A stretch of 64,000 bases of DNA from positions 1,178,001 to 1,242,000 of the forward strand of contig CBDCUQ010000004.1 in NCBI GenBank assembly GCA_965222835.1, written 5' to 3'. This DNA is from CBDCUQ01 sp965222835. GTDB lineage: Bacteria > Pseudomonadota > Alphaproteobacteria > Rhizobiales > Hyphomicrobiaceae. The notes beneath the pieces are model-generated. The model had not been told where the DNA came from, did not search any database, and saw nothing but the letters and a program-made list of their open reading frames with translations. The position numbers and the translations under genes were made by a program. Position 1 is the stretch's first letter, and every line of letters begins with the position of its first letter. Below, piece by piece: positions 35,081 to 43,660 of the stretch.

Positions 35081-36127
35081 CTAGCGTCGCTTGTTGTGGA
35101 TCTTGTCTGCCAGGTCCTTCAGCATGCCCGCGACTTCGGACTGATGGGCTGCTTGTTCATCGACCCACTCGCGCACCACCTTCTGCTCGTTTCTCATCTG
35201 GGTTACGAGCTGGTTCACGCCGCGTGCGAGGTCGCGAACCGGTTCTTCGCCGCCGCCCTGATCAGGCGCTGGTGCATAGCCGCCAACGGCGTCGAGACGC
35301 GCGGAGAGATCTTCCACCGAGCGCTGCATTTCGTAGACGGCGGTTGTGAGCTGGCGGGACGCATTATCGGTAGCTGAGCTTGATCCGGGTGTTAGCTCGG
35401 TGATTCCCGATAACCATTCTTCGAGCTCATTATAAAAGCGGTTTTGGGCGTGACTGGCCTGCAGCTCCAGGAAGCCGATGACGAGGGAACCGGCAAGGCC
35501 GAGGAGGGACGAAGAAAACGCCGTGCCCATACCCTGCAGGGGCCGTGATAAGTTTTGTTTCAACTCATCGAAGACAGCGACCGTTTCGCCCTTGGTGTCG
35601 AGTGTATTGATTGCCAGGCCGACCGAATGCAGCGTTGAGAGTAGCCCCCAGAACGTGCCGAGCAGGCCTAGGAAGACGAGCAGGCCAATAATGTAGCGGC
35701 CTGTATCGCGTGCTTCATCGAGACGCGAGCCGATGCTGTCCATAATGGAGCGCATGGATGCCGTCGACAGCGAAAGCGTGCCTCGCCGATCGCGTAGCAT
35801 CGTGGCCATTGGCGCAAGCAGGACCGGCTGATGGGAGATGACAAGACCCGGTTCCGAAATGCGAAAGGCGTTGACCCAGCGGATTTCTGGATAGATCCGG
35901 ATGACCTGCCTGAAGGAATAGAGAATGCCGAGGACAAGAACGCTGACGATCAAGGCGTTCAGACCCGGGTTGTTCATGAAGGCGATCCAAAGCTGCTCGT
36001 GCAGGATGGCAACCAAGAATGCAACGAGGGTCAAGAAGATGAGCATCCGGACCAGAAATACGCCGGGCGGCGTCAGCGAACGGGCCACTGGGGCCGAAGA
36101 AAGATCGGGCGATCGCTTCCGTACCAT
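35081..36127 (-). CDS. MotA/ExbB-like membrane protein with cytosolic tail
   Basis: A 348-residue protein with four likely helices at about 25-42, 57-72, 145-168 and 203-222. The last two carry the small polar residues of MotA/TolQ/ExbB channels (LGTFWGLLSTLHS, GTAFSSSLLGLAGSLVIG). After the last helix about 125 residues form a mostly helical tail (RSVEDLSARLDAVGG, VNQLVTQMRNEQKVV). The start at 36127 has GGAG seven bases upstream; the longer frame to 36232 is rejected. With the OmpA-type partner it should form a proton-driven stator-like complex. Confidence 0.85.
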   Translation of the reverse strand: MVRKRSPDLSSAPVARSLTPPGVFLVRMLIFLTLVAFLVAILHEQLWIAFMNNPGLNALIVSVLVLGILYSFRQVIRIYPEIRWVNAFRISEPGLVISHQPVLLAPMATMLRDRRGTLSLSTASMRSIMDSIGSRLDEARDTGRYIIGLLVFLGLLGTFWGLLSTLHSVGLAINTLDTKGETVAVFDELKQNLSRPLQGMGTAFSSSLLGLAGSLVIGFLELQASHAQNRFYNELEEWLSGITELTPGSSSATDNASRQLTTAVYEMQRSVEDLSARLDAVGGYAPAPDQGGGEEPVRDLARGVNQLVTQMRNEQKVVREWVDEQAAHQSEVAGMLKDLADKIHNKRR

Positions 36128-36276
36128 GCAATTTCTCCGGGAGGAGCCTAGAACCGAGGCCAGACCATACCCGATCAGTTTGGCACCGGAAACCGGCAAC
36201 ATCGTGCCCATCCCCGCCGTGATTCCTATCAACCTTAAATCTCTAAGGTGGCCTCTGGACCCTGTTTTTTGGCGGA

Positions 36277-37296
36277 TCAGCCGCCCTGACTGACACGAAT
36301 AAGGGTGTTGAGCGCTTTTGCTGCCGCGCCGCTATCGATGGCGATTGAAGCCTGTTTGACACCGTTGGCGAGATCGGCGGCGCGTCCGGCCACAACGAGG
36401 GCGGCGCCAGCATTCAATACAACCACGTCCCGATAGGGTCCGGGATCGCCTTTGAGTACGGCCTGGAGCGCCTTGGCATTGGCCTTGGCATCGCCGCCGC
36501 GCAAATCCTCGAGCTTGGCCATTGCGAGATCGGCGTCGGCAGGGCTCACTTCGAACGTTGAGACGGCCCCGTCTTTTAGTTCGGCAACGAATGTGGGACC
36601 GGTTGTCGTCAGCTCGTCGAGTCCGTCTTTGCCGTGCACGATCCATGCGCGTTCTGATCCCAGGTTCTTCAAAACATGCGCCATCGGTTCGACCCACTTT
36701 CGGTCGAAGACACCGAGAAGCTGGCGCTTGACAGATGCCGGGTTACAGAGCGGACCCAAGAGATTGAAAATCGTGCGCACGCCGAGTTCGGCTCTGATGG
36801 GCGCCCATGCTTTCATGGCCGGATGATGTACGGGGGCCCAAAGGAATCCGACACCGGCGACCGCGATTTCGCGTTCAATCGTTTCTGGTGTGACGTCGAG
36901 GGTGACGCCCAGCGCTTGAAGCACATCGGAGGCGCCCGACAAAGAGGAGACCGATCGGTTGCCGTGCTTGGCGACGGGAATGCCCGCACCCGCCGCGACA
37001 AACGCGGCGCATGTGGAAACGTTGTAGGTGTTGTGTCCGTCACCGCCCGTTCCCACAATGTCGACGGCATCGGCTGGCGCCGTGACGCGCAGCATCTTCG
37101 AGCGCAACAAGCGCGCGGCACCGGTAATCTCGGCAACTGTTTCCCCTCGCACGCGCAGCGCCATAAGAAACGCGCCCATTTGAACGGGCGAGGCGCGTCC
37201 CGCCGTCATGGCGTCGAGGGCGTCGCGCATGTCGTGCTCGTCGAGCGTGGTCGCTGATGCAACTTTGGCAAGTATGGCTTTGAGCTCGAAAGTCAC
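36277..37296 (-). CDS. trpD: Anthranilate phosphoribosyltransferase
   Basis: A 339-residue TrpD, the second step of tryptophan synthesis from anthranilate and PRPP. The PRPP motif is DIVGTGGDGHNTYNVST; KHGNRSVSSLSGASDVLQ and FLWAPVHHPAMKAW are conserved. It follows trpG by 14 bases. The usual Rhizobiales downstream genes trpC-moaC-moeA-lexA are missing here; the stator-like gene starts 149 bases further on. Confidence 0.96.
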   Translation of the reverse strand: MTFELKAILAKVASATTLDEHDMRDALDAMTAGRASPVQMGAFLMALRVRGETVAEITGAARLLRSKMLRVTAPADAVDIVGTGGDGHNTYNVSTCAAFVAAGAGIPVAKHGNRSVSSLSGASDVLQALGVTLDVTPETIEREIAVAGVGFLWAPVHHPAMKAWAPIRAELGVRTIFNLLGPLCNPASVKRQLLGVFDRKWVEPMAHVLKNLGSERAWIVHGKDGLDELTTTGPTFVAELKDGAVSTFEVSPADADLAMAKLEDLRGGDAKANAKALQAVLKGDPGPYRDVVVLNAGAALVVAGRAADLANGVKQASIAIDSGAAAKALNTLIRVSQGG

Positions 37297-37310
37297 GGGG
37301 CTTGTCCCGG

Positions 37311-37925
37311 TTATGCGGCGTTGAGCGGCCGCGTTGTTGTCTTGCGCGTGGGGTTCAAACCGGCCAGTTCAAGGAAATTGGCGAGGAGTGTGTGTCCCTG
37401 TTCTGAAGCAATGCTTTCGGGGTGAAATTGCACGCCATGCACGGGATGCGTCTTGTGCTGCAGCCCCATGATGATGCCGTCGTCGGTTTCGGCCGTGATC
37501 TTGAGACAATCCGGCAAACTCTTTCGTTCGACGATAAGCGAGTGATACCGGGTGACTTCGAAGCGCTTCGGCAATCCCTTGAAGACACCTTTGCCGGTGT
37601 GATGAACGGTCGAGAGTTTGCCGTGCATGGGTTTGCCGGCGCGAATGACTTTGCCGCCATAGGCTTGTCCGATGGACTGGTGGCCTAGGCAGACACCGAG
37701 GAGCGGGATCTTTCCGGCCGCTTTGGTAATGAGTTCGAGGCAGACGCCGGCTTCGTTGGGTGTGCAGGGACCTGGTGAAAGCACGATTGCTGTGGGCTTT
37801 TTCTTAAGCACCTGCTCGGCCGAGATCTTGTCGTTGCGATGCACCTCGCACTCGGCGCCGAGTTCGCCCAGGAAGTGCACGAGATTGTAGGTGAAGCTGT
37901 CGTAGTTATCGATGAGGAGCAGCAT
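37311..37925 (-). CDS. trpG: Anthranilate synthase component II (glutamine amidotransferase)
   Basis: A 204-residue class I glutaminase that feeds ammonia to TrpE. The catalytic Cys79 is in LLGVCLGHQSIG and the His/Glu pair in VQFHPESIASEQG. The N-terminus MLLLIDNYDSFTYNLVHFLGEL is typical. It could also serve as PabA in folate synthesis. It heads trpG-trpD; trpE is not in the window. Confidence 0.95.
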   Translation of the reverse strand: MLLLIDNYDSFTYNLVHFLGELGAECEVHRNDKISAEQVLKKKPTAIVLSPGPCTPNEAGVCLELITKAAGKIPLLGVCLGHQSIGQAYGGKVIRAGKPMHGKLSTVHHTGKGVFKGLPKRFEVTRYHSLIVERKSLPDCLKITAETDDGIIMGLQHKTHPVHGVQFHPESIASEQGHTLLANFLELAGLNPTRKTTTRPLNAA

Positions 37926-38061
37926 GGGACGAGGTGGTTGGTTTCTTTGAAGGGTCGTTTGAGAAAGGGTGGGTATGGTGTTCCGCCCTAATCATACAAC
38001 GTCTGGGTCCAGGAGTTTGAATTAGGTACTACGGGAAGCCGAATTAGGACAATACGCCGGC

Positions 38062-38583
38062 TCAGTCTTTGAGCATTCGGGGCGAGAGGAAATGCTCAAG
38101 GCGCCCGGAGCCCGTTTGAACGTCAGGCCAGCGTGACACATCGAAGGTCAGGACGGCGAGAGCGGCTGTCGGATATTTTGAGGCCAGACGCGCCATATCG
38201 GCCGGATCACCCTGACCCATGAGTTCCAGAGCGAAGGCATGCAGACCCGGGTTGTGACCAACAATCATGACATGCTCGTTGGTTCTGGGGACACTGGCGA
38301 GTTGGTCGAGGATGATCTCGGGCGGCGCCATATACAACGCATCCTCATAGCGAACCTCAGTAGAGTCGAGGCGCATTTCGGGGAGAGCGAGGGCGAGTGT
38401 GGCGCGTGCGCGAATGGCGTTGGAACATAGAATGAGATTGGGGGCGAGGTTGAGTCTGCGGATCGCACGGCCCATGCGCGGTGCGGCATCGATCCCACGC
38501 GGTGCGAGCCCGCGGTCGAAGTCATCGGCATCGGGGTCGTCCCAGCTCGATTTGGCGTGGCGAAACAGGGAGAGTGTCAGCAT
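38062..38583 (-). CDS. SixA-type histidine phosphatase
   Basis: A 173-residue histidine phosphatase. The RHG-like motif is Arg8-His9 in FRHAKSSWDDP, with VGHNPGLH as the second histidine region. Family members such as SixA dephosphorylate phospho-histidine on phosphotransfer domains. In alphaproteobacteria such proteins are usually annotated only as histidine phosphatase family. It stands alone upstream of trpG on the same strand. Confidence 0.88.
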   Translation of the reverse strand: MLTLSLFRHAKSSWDDPDADDFDRGLAPRGIDAAPRMGRAIRRLNLAPNLILCSNAIRARATLALALPEMRLDSTEVRYEDALYMAPPEIILDQLASVPRTNEHVMIVGHNPGLHAFALELMGQGDPADMARLASKYPTAALAVLTFDVSRWPDVQTGSGRLEHFLSPRMLKD

Positions 38584-38733
38584 GATGGAATGTGGGCCGC
38601 AGCGAAAGGTGACGCACTATCACCTATATTTGCGTGTCTGAGCAATCTGGGATGACGTCTGTTCGTGCTGGAAGACGCATTTCGAGCGCGTACTTGGACT
38701 TTGGCATCTCAGGGCGGGAGACAGAACACAGCA

Positions 38734-39123
38734 ATGTCAACGCTACTCGACATGTTCGTCTGGTTTCTCCTGTTCATCTGGAGCGTGGTGTCGTGGGTCC
38801 TGTGGCAGCTTCTTTGGATCGTCGTCTGGTTGTTGCTGCCGCTCGCTGTGCTCGCCGTTGTTGCGGTGCGTCTGGCGGAGTGGAGTTTCGGGCGCGAGGT
38901 CGTTCGCGCGTGGGTCAAAGGCCAGTCTCTCAAGTTTGGAGCCGGTGTCTGGGTGCGGGCACGGCGGGTGCTGTTTGCGCTGGGCGTGCTGCCATTGCGG
39001 GTTTTGGGATGGCTCGCCCTCTATGCGCTCTGGCATAGCGTGGTGAGTCTCTTGTGGCGGCCACGCTGGAGCCCTTGGCAACGGGCGTGGGCGAAACGTT
39101 GGAGACAGACGACGTCGGCTTAA
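38734..39123 (+). CDS. Trp-rich small membrane protein (hypothetical)
   Basis: A 129-residue protein from the ATG at 38734 (MSTLLDMFVWFLLFIWSVVS). One or two N-terminal helices cover about residues 5-50 and another about 90-112. Trp is very frequent (VSWVLWQLLWIVVWLLLP; WHSVVSLLWRPRWSPWQRAW). The C-terminus is basic. I do not recognise a family. Codon pattern and the ribosome site GGGAGA upstream, though 13 bases away, favour a real gene. Confidence 0.6.
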   Translation: MSTLLDMFVWFLLFIWSVVSWVLWQLLWIVVWLLLPLAVLAVVAVRLAEWSFGREVVRAWVKGQSLKFGAGVWVRARRVLFALGVLPLRVLGWLALYALWHSVVSLLWRPRWSPWQRAWAKRWRQTTSA

Positions 39124-39313
39124 AACAACCGTGATCTACGGCTAAGGATGTCGCGCGCATTTGATCGGGAAATGCGAAAGAGATTCTGCAGCTTTTTCAT
39201 ATTTTCGAACCGGCATTAGCCTTTTCAGTGGCTCACGGCGCGATGTAGTCTGGTGGGATGCGACGGGGACTTTCCATTGCAGCCAACGCACTCGCGAACC
39301 AGGGGGTGTACCC

Positions 39314-39682
39314 ATGAAGATTTTCAAGACGATGCTGACTGCGATGCTGACAACGGCACTGGTATTCGGCATTGCCAATACGTCTTCGTTTGCAGGACCA
39401 TGGAAGAAGAAGGGCGTGCCACCGGGGCTCGCCAAGAAGAAAGGCGTACCGCCCGGGCTTGCAAAGAAAGGCGGCCTGCCTCCGGGCATTGCAAAGAAGT
39501 ACAAAGTTGGCGAGAGCCTTCCCGGTAGCGCATACGTGCCAATTGAATCCCGCTATAGAGACCGGCTGCCATATGGCTCGCCTGAGGGACGAAAATGGGT
39601 GCGTGTCGGTCGCGACCTCTATCTGATGACGGCGGCAACCGGTGTGGTTGTTGACGTTGTCGAGAATTGGCTGGACCAATAG
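39314..39682 (+). CDS. RcnB/CigR-like exported protein with KKGxPPGLAK repeats
   Basis: A 122-residue protein with a signal peptide (about 1-27). Three short tandem repeats follow (KKKGVPPGLA, KKKGVPPGLA, KKGGLPPGIA), then the RcnB-like C-terminus GRKWVRVGRDLYLMTAATGVVVDVVENWL. Relatives include RcnB (nickel/cobalt homeostasis) and CigR. GGGG lies eight bases upstream of the ATG at 39314. The repeats are identical at the protein level for the first two, suggesting recent duplication. Confidence 0.85.
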   Translation: MKIFKTMLTAMLTTALVFGIANTSSFAGPWKKKGVPPGLAKKKGVPPGLAKKGGLPPGIAKKYKVGESLPGSAYVPIESRYRDRLPYGSPEGRKWVRVGRDLYLMTAATGVVVDVVENWLDQ

Positions 39683-39893
39683 CGTCCTCACCATTGGCCA
39701 CCTGATCAGCGATATATTTTGCCGCGACGCGTCTGTGTGCCGCCGCGCCCGTATGCCTTGGGCTCGGCTAGGGCAAGCTCGATCGTCGCTCATCGTTAAA
39801 GTTGGAACAGTTCATGCCTTGATAGCGCCATGAAGCGGCGCGGCGTTCCAGATTGGGGCGCTGCCGGCCGTATGAGAGGGTAGGCGGCTCAAA

Positions 39894-40982
39894 ATGGAAC
39901 ACGCGAAGGCACTCCGGGTCGATTGGGTCGATGTTAGCAAAGGCATATGCATCATTCTGGTGGTGATGCTCCACGCCACGCGTGGTGTTGAAAATGCGTT
40001 TGACGAGACGTCTTACTTCAGCAGCCTGATCGCCTGGGCGAAGCCGTTCCGAATGCCGGATTTCTTTCTGATTTCCGGGCTCTTTCTGGCTGCTCGTATC
40101 GATCGCCCCTGGCGCAGCTATCTCGACACCAAAGTCGTGCATTTTGCCTATTTCTATTTGATCTGGGTGCACATTCAGCTGGGTCTTAAGGCCCCCCATT
40201 TCGTGTCGGAATTGGGCGTGGCGGGCCTCATCGAACTCTATTTTAAGAGCTACGTGATCCCGTTCAGCTCGCTTTGGTTCATCTATCTTCTGGCGGTCTA
40301 CTTCGTGGCTGCCAAGTTGCTCAACAGTCTGCCCAAGCTTGTGGTCCTTGGAGGCGCGGCCTTGATGCATGTTTTGGTTCCCGAGACAGGGATCTTTATT
40401 ATCGATCAGGTCTCTGAGCGGTTCGTCTTCTTTTACACGGGATACATCGCGGCACCGCTTATCTTTGCGTTTGCCGCGCAGGTGCGTGCGCAGGCCGCCC
40501 TCATTGTGATGGCCGGGCTTGCGACGTGGGCCGGATTCAATACGTGGGCTGTCGCGAGCGGCGTTTCTGAATTTCCTGTTATCGATCTCGGGGTCTCGTT
40601 CGCGGGTATCGCCGCTGTGGTGGCACTGAGTGCGATGGTTGGGCGAAGTGTCTTGGGACGCATCCTGGCGTACTGCGGCAGCCGTTCGATCGTCATCTAT
40701 CTCGCGTTCGCGTGTTTCATGGCTGTCAGCCGCATCGTGCTGGTCAAGGTTGCACCTGGGCTCGGCGTTGATCTGATTGCGCTGGCGGCGTTGATCGCGG
40801 GCGTGGTCGGGCCACTTATTCTCGCTCAGATGGTCAACGGCACGCGTTTCGACTTCCTGTTCAAACGGCCTGAGCGCTTTCGGCTTTCCGGCGCTCGGCA
40901 GGGGGAGGGCGCCGGGTTGGCAGGGGCGTCTTTGCGGGCGCCGTTGCGGACCGTGGCTGCAGTTGATGCCGGTGCGCGCTGA
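39894..40982 (+). CDS. Acyltransferase 3 family membrane protein
   Basis: A 362-residue protein with about ten helices. The N-terminus RVDWVDVSKGICIILVVMLHATRG carries the family's conserved histidine in helix 1, and FRMPDFFLISGLFLAARI follows. Members acetylate or succinylate glycans and lipids of the envelope (OpgC- or OafA-type). No sugar synthesis genes are adjacent, so the acceptor is unknown. Confidence 0.88.
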   Translation: MEHAKALRVDWVDVSKGICIILVVMLHATRGVENAFDETSYFSSLIAWAKPFRMPDFFLISGLFLAARIDRPWRSYLDTKVVHFAYFYLIWVHIQLGLKAPHFVSELGVAGLIELYFKSYVIPFSSLWFIYLLAVYFVAAKLLNSLPKLVVLGGAALMHVLVPETGIFIIDQVSERFVFFYTGYIAAPLIFAFAAQVRAQAALIVMAGLATWAGFNTWAVASGVSEFPVIDLGVSFAGIAAVVALSAMVGRSVLGRILAYCGSRSIVIYLAFACFMAVSRIVLVKVAPGLGVDLIALAALIAGVVGPLILAQMVNGTRFDFLFKRPERFRLSGARQGEGAGLAGASLRAPLRTVAAVDAGAR

Positions 40983-41167
40983 ATTCTGCGACTGCTCTTT
41001 GGTGTCTCAATCGGGTCTGATCGCTGGCCCGTCGCAACGTGTGCGAAAGGGTTAATCCGTCGTTGCTTGGGCGACGGCGTGCACGGCACATTTCGCAGAT
41101 AAGGGAACGGTCTCAGCGGGGTAGGGCGTTTCGCAGGGAACAGCGCGTCATGGCGTGCCGGGCCATT

Positions 41168-41404
41168 ATGGCGTCAACTGAACTAACGCCCGTGGTTGCC
41201 ATGTATCACATCGTCCAAGTCGGTATGAATCCCGAGCTGCTCGAGCGTCTCGATGCGCTGCGGCCGTTCTATCCCGACGCCGCATATCGAAAAGACATCA
41301 TCAATCTGCTGATCGCCGAAGCGTACGACAGGCTCGTCGCGCAAGCCGGTCACGGCGGTATCGGGCACAATTCGACAGCAGGGGCGCTGAGGTCCAATAC
41401 CTAG
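41168..41404 (+). CDS. Small conserved-looking protein with GIGHNS tail (hypothetical)
   Basis: A 78-residue frame (from MASTELTPVVAMYHIVQVGM). The segment PELLERLDALRPFYPDAAYR and the tail GHGGIGHNST resemble short proteins common in Rhizobiales, whose GIGHN motif I recall but whose role is unknown. The start is uncertain: ATG at 41150, 41168 or 41201. It converges on pepA. Confidence 0.5.
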   Translation: MASTELTPVVAMYHIVQVGMNPELLERLDALRPFYPDAAYRKDIINLLIAEAYDRLVAQAGHGGIGHNSTAGALRSNT

Positions 41405-41524
41405 CTGGTCCATGGTTCCTGGGACCTGCGGCCGGTCATGTGAGCCTTGATGAACTGGGCGGGCGAGATCGAAAGGACCTTGTACGACTTCGCCCGCGGG
41501 GCCTTTCCCCATACACGCTGTTCG

Positions 41525-41540
41525 CATAATATATATTATG
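41525..41540. promoter_or_regulatory. Perfect AT-rich palindrome
   Basis: CATAATATATATTATG is a perfect 16-base palindrome in otherwise GC-rich DNA, inside the convergent gap between the small ORF and pepA. It could be a protein-binding site or an AT-rich cruciform. No gene start is nearby on either strand. Confidence 0.35.
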
Positions 41541-41645
41541 GAAAATATTTGAGAGGATAGGTGTCTTAACAGAGTATTAATGGGCTCTGCCAGCAGGCCG
41601 TGCTGGTGTCCGCGGTTGGCGCGTCCGGCGGCATGTCCCGCCGGG

Positions 41646-43190
41646 TTATTTGTCGCCCTTCTCGTGGTGATTGGCGACGAATGTGTCGAGCAGGCGCACA
41701 CCCCAGCCGGGGCCCCAGCTTGTATTTACGTCTGTCTTTTTGCCGTCCATAGCCGTGCCGGCGATGTCGAGATGTGCCCACGGCGTGTCCTTGATGAAGC
41801 GTTCGAGAAAGGCGGCGGCCGTGCAGGATCCGGCCCAGCGCCCACCGAGGTTCTTCATGTCGGCGTTTGGTGTGTCGATCAGTTTGTGGAAGCTCTTGTC
41901 GAGGGGCATCCGCCATATCTTCTCACCCGTTGCTTTTGAGGCCGCGAGAAGATCGGCGGAGAGCTTGTCATCGTTGGCAAAGAGACCGGCATAGTCCTTT
42001 CCAAGCGCGATCATGACTGCGCCCGTCAATGTCGCAAGATCGATGATGAGCTTGGGCTTAAAGCGGTCCTGCGCATACCAGAGCACGTCGCCGAGCACGA
42101 GACGGCCTTCAGCATCGGTGTTGAGGATCTCGACCGTTTGGCCGGACATGGAGGTTACGATATCGCCCGGGCGCACGGCGTCTCCGTCCGGCATATTCTC
42201 AACGAGACCAATCAGCCCAACGGCGTTGACGTTGGCCTTGCGTCCGGCAAGCGCCAGCATAAGGCCCGTGACACAGGCCGCGCCGCCCATATCACCTTTC
42301 ATGCCCTCCATGCCCGAGGAGGGTTTGATGGAAAGCCCGCCGCTGTCGAAAACGACACCTTTTCCAACGAAACAGAGGGGTTTGGCACGCTTGGATTTGG
42401 CACCGTTCCAGCGCATGATCGCCAGGCGCGAGGGCCGCCTGCTGCCCTGCCCGACGCACAACAGAAGCTCCATCTTGAGTGCGCGCATCTCGTCAACGCC
42501 GAGGATTTCGACTTCACATCCGGCTTCTTCAAGCTCGCGGGCGCGCTCGGCAAATTCGACCGGTCCCAGCGTATTGGCGGGTTCGTTGACCAGATCGCGA
42601 GCCATGTTGATGCCGGCCGCGATCGCCTGGTAGCGTTCGAAGGCGGCGCGGGCCTTATTGGGGTCGGCGCAGTGAATAACCAGACGCTCAATACCGTTGC
42701 TGGTCGAGGCGGAGTCGTTCGTCTTGTCGTCTTCGCCCGGTTTTTTCGTCTTGTATTTACGGAACGTGTAATGGCGCAAAAGCGCACCGTATCCCAGAAG
42801 CGCGGCCAAGACCTCTGGCTTGGTCTCACATGTCTGGGGTATTTCGGCGATCAATGAGGCGCTCTCTGCCTTGCGTGCGTTTGCCTGTGCGAGCGCGGCG
42901 CCACCGAGCATCGTCCAATCTGTTTCGGCTGCCTCGTCCGCCTTTCCAACGCCGACGATGATGAGCCGGTTGAGATCAAGCTTGGGCGGAGCCAGAAGCT
43001 CGATGGCTTGCTTGGATTTGCCCTTAAAGTCGGCCGCTTGCGCCGATTTCAGGACGGCGCCGCCTGATTTTGTATTGAGACCCTGAAGGGTTTTGCCCAT
43101 CGCCAGATCGTTGGCGGAAAAGGCCACGGAAACGGCCTCAGGGCTTGTCGCCAGGGTGGCAAAGGAGATGTCCAGTTGGTGGTGGGGCAT
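41646..43190 (-). CDS. pepA: Leucyl aminopeptidase (M17)
   Basis: A 514-residue M17 aminopeptidase. The catalytic C-terminal domain has GKGVVFDSGGLSIKPSSGM and NTDAEGRLVLGD, which supply the metal ligands and active-site residues. The start at 43190 (MPHHQLDISF) is preferred to the in-frame site at 43220. It is divergent from lptF, as in many proteobacteria. In E. coli PepA also binds DNA; this need not hold here. A GC-rich hairpin CCGGCGG/CCGCCGG overlaps the region next to the stop. Confidence 0.95.
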   Translation of the reverse strand: MPHHQLDISFATLATSPEAVSVAFSANDLAMGKTLQGLNTKSGGAVLKSAQAADFKGKSKQAIELLAPPKLDLNRLIIVGVGKADEAAETDWTMLGGAALAQANARKAESASLIAEIPQTCETKPEVLAALLGYGALLRHYTFRKYKTKKPGEDDKTNDSASTSNGIERLVIHCADPNKARAAFERYQAIAAGINMARDLVNEPANTLGPVEFAERARELEEAGCEVEILGVDEMRALKMELLLCVGQGSRRPSRLAIMRWNGAKSKRAKPLCFVGKGVVFDSGGLSIKPSSGMEGMKGDMGGAACVTGLMLALAGRKANVNAVGLIGLVENMPDGDAVRPGDIVTSMSGQTVEILNTDAEGRLVLGDVLWYAQDRFKPKLIIDLATLTGAVMIALGKDYAGLFANDDKLSADLLAASKATGEKIWRMPLDKSFHKLIDTPNADMKNLGGRWAGSCTAAAFLERFIKDTPWAHLDIAGTAMDGKKTDVNTSWGPGWGVRLLDTFVANHHEKGDK

Positions 43191-43660
43191 GGTCGCAGGC
43201 TCCTCGGGGCGGTACGCCACGAGCAGCCACGACGATCAAATGCCGAACCGGAATGAAGACGGGTCGCGAGGAAAATCGCTGCCGCAAACGTCCAGGGCAC
43301 GGTGGAGCGCGCCGTGCTCCGATCACCGTACTGCGCGAAGCAGAAACCGGAAAGTCTCAATGGGGTGAGAACTTAGTGGTTCGGGGCAGAAGTGCAAGAC
43401 CGCTCGCGCCATCGAACTGCGCCGTTTTCTGGTGGCACGTTGGGGGTTTGGCTGGCGTGATGAAGCCCCCGAAGTGCCTGTTGCAGGACGAAATTTAGCC
43501 ATCGTGGTGTGGAAAACCGAAACGGGGTCTGGGTCTTAGGGGAAGCCCGGCCTAAGGGTTTCGGGGAGGCACGGGGGCTTCGCTGGCAGTGCTCTTTCGG
43601 ACCTTACCTTTTTGATAGGCACCCGCAAAGGGATCCGCCGCCACACGAGGGGAACCACGC
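43191..43660. other. Divergent region between pepA and lptF
   Basis: 470 bases. No gene is supported. It must contain both promoters. A 9-base inverted pair, GAAGCCCCC (43462-43470) and GGGGGCTTC (43573-43581), lies 102 bases apart on the lptF side. No clear -35/-10 boxes are evident to me. Confidence 0.5.

Noticed and set aside
34032..36127. Zorya anti-phage system
   Set aside because: The two membrane proteins have the ZorAB plan, but no ZorC, ZorD or ZorE gene is adjacent; neighbours are trpD and glpX.
41183..41560. Minus-strand frame opposite the small GIGHNS protein
   Set aside because: It is the mirror of the plus-strand frame, whose product resembles known small proteins.
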